DNA from: a bacterium
Lineage (GTDB): Bacteria; Hydrothermota; UBA3073; JACQXS01; JAGMCI01
DNA: 43,197 nucleotides
Assembly (NCBI GenBank): GCA_030018315.1
Contig: JASEGA010000018.1
Span: forward strand, 1-43,197
Reading direction: 5' to 3'
A program made the translations under genes and the position numbers. Below the pieces are notes generated by a model, which ran no database searches, was not told where the DNA came from, and saw nothing but the letters and a program-made list of their open reading frames with translations. Of this stretch, positions 38,297-43,197 are shown one piece after another; within the stretch, counting starts at the first letter, position 1; each line of letters starts with the position of its first letter.

Positions 38297-40231
38297 ATGA
38301 GTTTATTTATCTTTCTTTTTATCTTTGCAATTTCTACGCAAATTGAGAAAAAATTGCAGACACGCGACTTTGTAATAGTGCCCACTAAGGAAAAGAGTAT
38401 TTACGATATATATGAAGGGTGTAAGAAAGCAGATGAACCTATCTTTGTAACACAAGACCTTATTTTACATACTACTCACATATTTTTTGACTATACACTA
38501 CGGATACTTGAAATTGATAACCTGAAACCAAAACTTGATACACTTACGATAAAGATGTTTGAATTAAGTATGAGTCAAGCAAAACAGTTAAAGTATGAAC
38601 CTACAAAACTATCTGCTCTTAAGAATGTTGCCTTCTTTGGGGTAGCAGCTAAATTGCTTGGAATGGAACTACATGAGAGATTACCTGAGAGTGTGGGACA
38701 AGAGATTGAGCGTGAACTTGAACTAATTGAAGCCCATACTGGCACTTTTCATTCACCAATTTTTGGCTATCGTGAAGATTACACCCAATACATACCACGT
38801 GGCCACTATACACGAAACAATGAATTTGAGCGCTATTTTAAAGCAATGATGTGGTATGGCCGTATAGGATTTTATCTTCAACCCCATCCAACTATGTATT
38901 ATCCTAAAGAAGTAAATTCAATTAAAGAAGGATTAAAGCTTACAAGAATGGCACTCCTAATAACAAAAATTGTTAAATCATCGTCTGAATTAGCAAGACT
39001 TTGGGACGAGATATATAAGCCAACAATATTCTTTACAGGAAGAGCTGAAGACTTTACTATCCACGATTATAGTCCATTTGTAGATGATATAGACCTATCT
39101 TCAGATTCTTCAATTCTTCTATTTATAGACAAGGCAAAAACATTGCCACAGCCTAAGATTATATCAACTGCAGTTGCAGATACAGTTGGACTACAGGGAT
39201 TTAGATTTATGGGACAGCGGTTTATACCTGATTCATATATATTACAAAATCTTGTCTATTCAAAAGTAACTCGCTACACTGGGAGTGGTAACCCCTTTAC
39301 ACTTGAGATGACTCTTCTCGGTCCAATGCGTTGCTTTCCCAGGGCGCTTGATGTTATGTGGGTGTTTGGGAGTGAGGCTGCTGGAGACATATTGAAGGAA
39401 GAGGGTGATACAGATTATATAGATTATATCAGTCAAGTTAATAAACTAAAAGAAGAGTTTGCAAAATTGCCTGTATCTCAGTGGAAAGACAACCTTTATT
39501 GGAGGTTATTATACGCTGTTAAATTACTTGTAACACATCCACATAAGGGATATCCAAGCTTTATGCAATCAAGACTCTGGAGGCTGAAAGAGCTTAACAC
39601 TGCATTAGGAGCATGGGCAGAGTTACGCCATGATACTATCCTTTACGCAAAGCAAAGCTATACAGTAGAAGCATTAAGTATACCGAGACCCATAGAACTC
39701 ACTAAAGGATGGGTTGAGCCATATCCTGAGATTTACAGGTGGATAAGTGAACTTGTGAACGAACTTGCTAAAATTGGTGGATACCCAATTGAAGTTAAAA
39801 ATAAGATAATTAGTTTTTCTGAAATCTTAATAAGACTCAGTGAAATTTCAAATAAGGAACTTAATGGGAAAGAGCTTTCAGATGATGACTATAAACTTAT
39901 ATGGAATATTGGTAGTATTCTTAAAAATGTGACCCAGTTTTCGACCCAACTAATGAGTAGGATTACTTCAGGAACTGACGAAAATATGGCTGTAGTCGCA
40001 GATGTTCATACGGACACAAATTCTAAAAAGGTGCTTGAGGAAGGAATTGGATATCCATCTGTAATCTATGTTAAACTACCGGATAAAAGAATATTGAAGG
40101 GTAGTGTATTTTCTTATTATGAATTTAAGTTAGGATTAGCAGACCGTCTTACAGATGAGACATGGCAAGAGCAAATTGAAGAAAAGCCACCTCAACTACA
40201 AAAATGGCTACTCCCACTTATGTCATTCTGA
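38297..40231 (+). CDS. DUF3160 exported protein
   Basis: 644 residues from ATG 38297, which gives a signal peptide (LFIFLFIFAIST-Q) and agrees with the promoter. Family landmarks: FVIVPTKEKSIYDIYEG, PIFVTQDLILHTTHIFFDYT near residue 50, ERYFKAMMWYGRIGFYL, GFRFMGQRFIPDSYILQNLV, ELNTALGAWAELRHDTILYAKQSY and MAVVADVHTDTNSKKVLEEG. These mark DUF3160, a family of secreted proteins of unknown function common in anaerobic and thermophilic bacteria. The final MSF-stop (ATGTCATTCTGA) is formed by a palindromic repeat. Confidence 0.85.
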   Translation: MSLFIFLFIFAISTQIEKKLQTRDFVIVPTKEKSIYDIYEGCKKADEPIFVTQDLILHTTHIFFDYTLRILEIDNLKPKLDTLTIKMFELSMSQAKQLKYEPTKLSALKNVAFFGVAAKLLGMELHERLPESVGQEIERELELIEAHTGTFHSPIFGYREDYTQYIPRGHYTRNNEFERYFKAMMWYGRIGFYLQPHPTMYYPKEVNSIKEGLKLTRMALLITKIVKSSSELARLWDEIYKPTIFFTGRAEDFTIHDYSPFVDDIDLSSDSSILLFIDKAKTLPQPKIISTAVADTVGLQGFRFMGQRFIPDSYILQNLVYSKVTRYTGSGNPFTLEMTLLGPMRCFPRALDVMWVFGSEAAGDILKEEGDTDYIDYISQVNKLKEEFAKLPVSQWKDNLYWRLLYAVKLLVTHPHKGYPSFMQSRLWRLKELNTALGAWAELRHDTILYAKQSYTVEALSIPRPIELTKGWVEPYPEIYRWISELVNELAKIGGYPIEVKNKIISFSEILIRLSEISNKELNGKELSDDDYKLIWNIGSILKNVTQFSTQLMSRITSGTDENMAVVADVHTDTNSKKVLEEGIGYPSVIYVKLPDKRILKGSVFSYYEFKLGLADRLTDETWQEQIEEKPPQLQKWLLPLMSF

Positions 40232-40250
40232 GCGAAGCGAAGAATCTCTG
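40222..40250. repeat. Palindromic repeat supplying the DUF3160 stop codon
   Basis: GTCATTCTGAGCGAAGCGAA then GAATCTCTG. The TGA of the repeat is the stop codon of the DUF3160 gene at 40229-40231. Inverse copy at 32228-32254; related ends at 25653-25691. Confidence 0.85.
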
Positions 40251-40282
40251 AAACTGACTACCCCTGTAACAGTAGAGCACTT

Positions 40283-43024
40283 TCAAAGAATGATTAACTT
40301 CATTGTTTTATTAAATTTATTACTCTCCAGCTTATAGAAGTACACTCCAGAAGATACTCTACTACTAAAAGAGTCATAGCCATCCCACTTAACTGAATAA
40401 TAGCCAGGTTTCTTATCTTCATTAATAAGAGTTTTAACAAGTCTACCTGCACAGTCGTAAATCTTTAAACTTACATGACACTTCACTGGTAACTGGTAAC
40501 TAATAACCGATGACTTTGTAAATGGGTTTGGTCTATTCTGCGAAAGTCCAAAACTTGTAGGCATACGTTCGCTCACTTCTACTCCAGTAGGAGGTCCAAC
40601 ATAAATATCATCAATGTACCAACCTTCTTTGGTTACAGATCTATCACTACCAAACCGCCATCTGAAATTAACTACCCCTGTATATCCAGTAAGGTCAAAT
40701 TGAGTAAGAGTCCAGTCTTGAGTTCCTGAATAGCACGGTGTACCACCAGGGAAAGGACTTTGTGGATTACCTATAATAGTGTAAGGATAGCCATTGGTAG
40801 GAGTTATTTGTTGCCAGCTTAAACCTTCATCTCTTGATATTTCCACAATCCCACCATCCCATGCACTTGTTTGTGTTTCAGTCTCTGCATCTATCCAGTG
40901 CCAGAATTGAAGATAATAACCGGGTACAACTAAAATAGGTGGACTCTCAAGCCCAGCATCATCGCGGTTACTATAGCTTGCACTACCTGCACCTCCACAC
41001 TTCCAGGAATGAGTCGGTGAGTGACTCCTATAAGTCTCAATATGCCACTCATCACTGTAGCCACTTGTAATTGAGTAATGGGTCCAGCCAGGAAGTGCAG
41101 GCTCAAGTGAGTCACAGAAGCCAGGTGTAAGTATAAATAGAGTGAATGTATCAACAGTTGAATAACCAGTTGCTGTTATATTAAGTAACATCTCAGCATA
41201 GTGTGGGGCAGGGCATACTGAGCTTATCGTTACATTCAGAGGGGAGAGATTAGCTGTTGAATCAGGTTCTATATCTATACAGTTTCCAGCCCCTACATTC
41301 ACAGTAACATATGGGTCAGATGTAATTATAGTTGCATTGACTCCTGTCGCCTTAGCTGTTCCAGTATTCTTTAAAGTAATTACTAAATCGCCAGTCTCAC
41401 CCGGCTCTATCCCGCCATTACCGTTACCACCGGGTGGCTGGTCATTCACTGTATAGCTCTTAAAATTAATGTCAGGGGCAGCAACTATAACATTGAAATT
41501 AGAGACCCAAGTTGAGTCCTGTGAATCTTTAATAGTTAAGTTAAAGTTTATTTTATATCTATCTGGACAGTTTTGAGCGACAGTAAAATTGTAGCCATCA
41601 CTGCCTGTATAAGATGAATCATTTGAAGCTATATTTCCAAAATTTTTAATAGAGTCAGAAAGCTGTGTAATAAAAGTATCTGTACTGCTTAAAATACCAC
41701 TCACCCCATACACAATAGTTTGGCTCCAATTCTTCACCCATAAAGGCATCTCTATTGACTCACCCGGGTTTACAATTCCATCCCCATTACCACCAGCTAC
41801 ATCATCAATTTTATGCTTAAGATACATCACTCCATACTTTGGAGTCCACATATTCTGAGCAAGCCTCGCAAGTTTCAAGTTCATAGGTATACATTCCTCT
41901 AAGTTACGTGGAATTGAAGCTTCATCCCAGAAACCATAGCCAGCAACCTCTGGTGATAAGCTAAATATCTTTGGCTTAGCGATAGTATCACCATACATCC
42001 AGTCAAATGTACCACCATTTGCAACATACCATATTGTTTCAATTACAGTCCCGTATGGATAGTTATTTTCAGAAGTCAAAGTCTCAGCCATCGCTACATA
42101 AGTAGAATAGTCTGGCTCAGGCACATGAGAGCCATCATAACCCCACGGATATATAAGGCACCCAGCATATGAATGATAGCTAAGATTAACTACAAACTCG
42201 TGCTCTTTACAGAAATTAATATATGCTTGAGTTTCAGGCTCTGATGCCGGTGATGGGCCACGATATACTTCACTTCCAGGATCTGGACTTGAGCCTACAT
42301 CATCATATCCCCAATTATATGGGAAATTGCGATTTAGGTCAACTGGACCCGGGTCACTACGTCTATTCTTACGCCACATACCACCGCCACCAGGGGCTAT
42401 GGTTTCATTATATAGATAGCCGTCAGGATTTAAGACTAAAATAAACCATAGTTCACAGTTGTTAACAATTGAGGTTACCTCCGGGTCGCTCCCATACTTA
42501 TCCACTAAATACCTAATTGTTTCCACTAATACATTAACAGTAATCGGTTCCCTTGCATGGATGCATGCATCATATAATACTTCGGGCTCATTCTCATCTG
42601 TATTTGGATTATCTGATACCTTCACTGCCCATATTTTATTTCCTTCGTGCCCCTGTCCTATCTCTATTCGTTGAGTCATAATTTCAGAGTGTGCTGTATA
42701 AAGTGAATCAACAATTGCATTTGCTTCAGAATAAGTATAAAAGTCACCAAAGTTTGTCCTGCCACTCATCCGCTCAGAGTAATATTTCTCCATATCATCA
42801 ATTATAATATCAAATGAAAACCCCTGCTCCATCAGTTTTGGAATTTGTTCAGGAAATGCAACTACTTCAGCTATTCCTTTTTTAACCTTTACAATGTCCA
42901 ATCCAAGCCTTGCAAGCCCACGTACATCCTCAGTATATACTCTGACAAGCATGTATTGCTCAGAGAATGTAGGGGTAGCCGTAGCTATAGAAATAACCAA
43001 TATACCAAAGATTATGCTTCTCAT
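40283..43024 (-). CDS. M14 zinc carboxypeptidase, T9SS cargo
   Basis: 913 residues, ATG at 43024 with GGAGG 8 nt upstream. Signal peptide about 1-19, then a propeptide-like region to about 90. The catalytic domain (about 95-400) has zinc ligands H156/E159 in DACIHAREP, substrate residues R218 and NR at 231-232 (PVDLNRNFPYNWG), third zinc ligand H284 (LSYHSYAG) and catalytic E359 (SLSPEVAG): all present, so it should be active. After it come two CARDB/Ig-like segments each beginning with NGDG/NGNGG..PGE, a MAM/jelly-roll-like domain ending EGWYIDDIYVG, and a T9SS sorting domain (QNRPNPF ... SSGVYFYKLESNKFNKTMKL). It would cleave C-terminal residues from peptides at or outside the surface. Confidence 0.93.
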   Translation of the reverse strand: MRSIIFGILVISIATATPTFSEQYMLVRVYTEDVRGLARLGLDIVKVKKGIAEVVAFPEQIPKLMEQGFSFDIIIDDMEKYYSERMSGRTNFGDFYTYSEANAIVDSLYTAHSEIMTQRIEIGQGHEGNKIWAVKVSDNPNTDENEPEVLYDACIHAREPITVNVLVETIRYLVDKYGSDPEVTSIVNNCELWFILVLNPDGYLYNETIAPGGGGMWRKNRRSDPGPVDLNRNFPYNWGYDDVGSSPDPGSEVYRGPSPASEPETQAYINFCKEHEFVVNLSYHSYAGCLIYPWGYDGSHVPEPDYSTYVAMAETLTSENNYPYGTVIETIWYVANGGTFDWMYGDTIAKPKIFSLSPEVAGYGFWDEASIPRNLEECIPMNLKLARLAQNMWTPKYGVMYLKHKIDDVAGGNGDGIVNPGESIEMPLWVKNWSQTIVYGVSGILSSTDTFITQLSDSIKNFGNIASNDSSYTGSDGYNFTVAQNCPDRYKINFNLTIKDSQDSTWVSNFNVIVAAPDINFKSYTVNDQPPGGNGNGGIEPGETGDLVITLKNTGTAKATGVNATIITSDPYVTVNVGAGNCIDIEPDSTANLSPLNVTISSVCPAPHYAEMLLNITATGYSTVDTFTLFILTPGFCDSLEPALPGWTHYSITSGYSDEWHIETYRSHSPTHSWKCGGAGSASYSNRDDAGLESPPILVVPGYYLQFWHWIDAETETQTSAWDGGIVEISRDEGLSWQQITPTNGYPYTIIGNPQSPFPGGTPCYSGTQDWTLTQFDLTGYTGVVNFRWRFGSDRSVTKEGWYIDDIYVGPPTGVEVSERMPTSFGLSQNRPNPFTKSSVISYQLPVKCHVSLKIYDCAGRLVKTLINEDKKPGYYSVKWDGYDSFSSRVSSGVYFYKLESNKFNKTMKLIIL

Positions 43025-43140
43025 TTTATACCTCCAATTTAGTCTTTTTACTCTGGATGTTTCTATCAGATTAATCCCATATAATTTTAGATGTATTAAA
43101 TCCGAGTTTTAGAAATCAGTCAGAATTATCTTGCGCTTTG

Positions 43141-43197
43141 TTACCTCAACACTATTATTTTACCTGTTTTATTAAATTTGTTGGTTTCTCCACAGGA
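43141..43197 (-). CDS. C-terminal end of another T9SS cargo gene (runs out of the window)
   Basis: Minus-strand frame ends SCGETNKFNKTGKIIVLR-stop (TAA at 43143-43141). It closely matches the end of the carboxypeptidase sorting domain (SNKFNKTMKLIIL), so it is the tail of an upstream cargo gene that begins beyond base 43197. The gap 43025-43140 holds the carboxypeptidase leader and no gene. Confidence 0.65.
   Translation of the reverse strand, partial: SCGETNKFNKTGKIIVLR

Overview
The window looks like a chromosomal segment of an AT-rich, uncultured bacterium of the FCB/WOR-3 (Stahlbacteria-like) type. This placement is an inference. It rests on several secreted proteins ending in the FlgD-like type IX secretion (T9SS) sorting domain, a dockerin next to such a domain, a DUF3160 protein, a conserved family usually mis-named 'asparagine synthetase B', and many short palindromic repeats. 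I saw no rRNA, tRNA or CRISPR array.

Layout. 1-1240: 3' end of a dockerin/T9SS cargo gene, a terminator and a T9SS-domain remnant. 1251-5636: tldE/pmbA-like protease, a TPR protein plus its 'asparagine synthetase B'-like partner, and a Gfo/Idh/MocA oxidoreductase. 5841-12832 (minus strand): an apparent operon SLBB exporter - BY-kinase/co-polymerase - outer-membrane protein - leuS - sugar transferase, which places leucyl-tRNA synthetase inside an exopolysaccharide unit. 13082-17202: homocysteine methyltransferase/MTHFR fusion plus a MetH lacking its reactivation domain. 17203-19181: a six-repeat T9SS cargo gene flanked by direct repeats. 19182-24183 (minus): glycosyltransferase, glyS, glyQ, DUF89. 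24285-27308 (plus): sirtuin, then a tightly overlapping operon THEP1 NTPase - DUF6504-like - PflX-like radical SAM - UPF0158. 27359-29548 (minus): MFS transporter and epimerase-type threonine dehydrogenase. 29633-31926: truncated copy of a biotin carboxylase 5' end, an ISL3-like insertion sequence with matched terminal inverted repeats, a structured RNA/attenuator candidate, and a frameshifted small secreted protein. 32338-38209: biotin carboxylase, BCCP, iron-sulfur flavoprotein, frameshifted unknown plus small ORF, enoyl-CoA hydratase and 3-hydroxyacyl-CoA dehydrogenase (acyl-CoA/carboxylation metabolism). 38297-43197: DUF3160 protein, M14 carboxypeptidase T9SS cargo, and the tail of another T9SS cargo.

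Two patterns run through the window. First, short palindromic repeats sit not only between genes but inside reading frames without breaking them: residues 160-186 of the sugar transferase, residues 23-31 of LeuRS, about 12 residues of GlyS and the tail of the THEP1 NTPase. One also supplies the stop codon of the DUF3160 gene. This resembles the Rickettsia palindromic elements but with different sequences. Second, at least ten genes have a TTGACA -35 box, a 16-18 nt spacer and a -10 box ending only 5-8 nt before the start codon. Their mRNAs should be leaderless, while other genes (for example at 18869, 31557, 35822, 36872, 43024) have clear Shine-Dalgarno sites.
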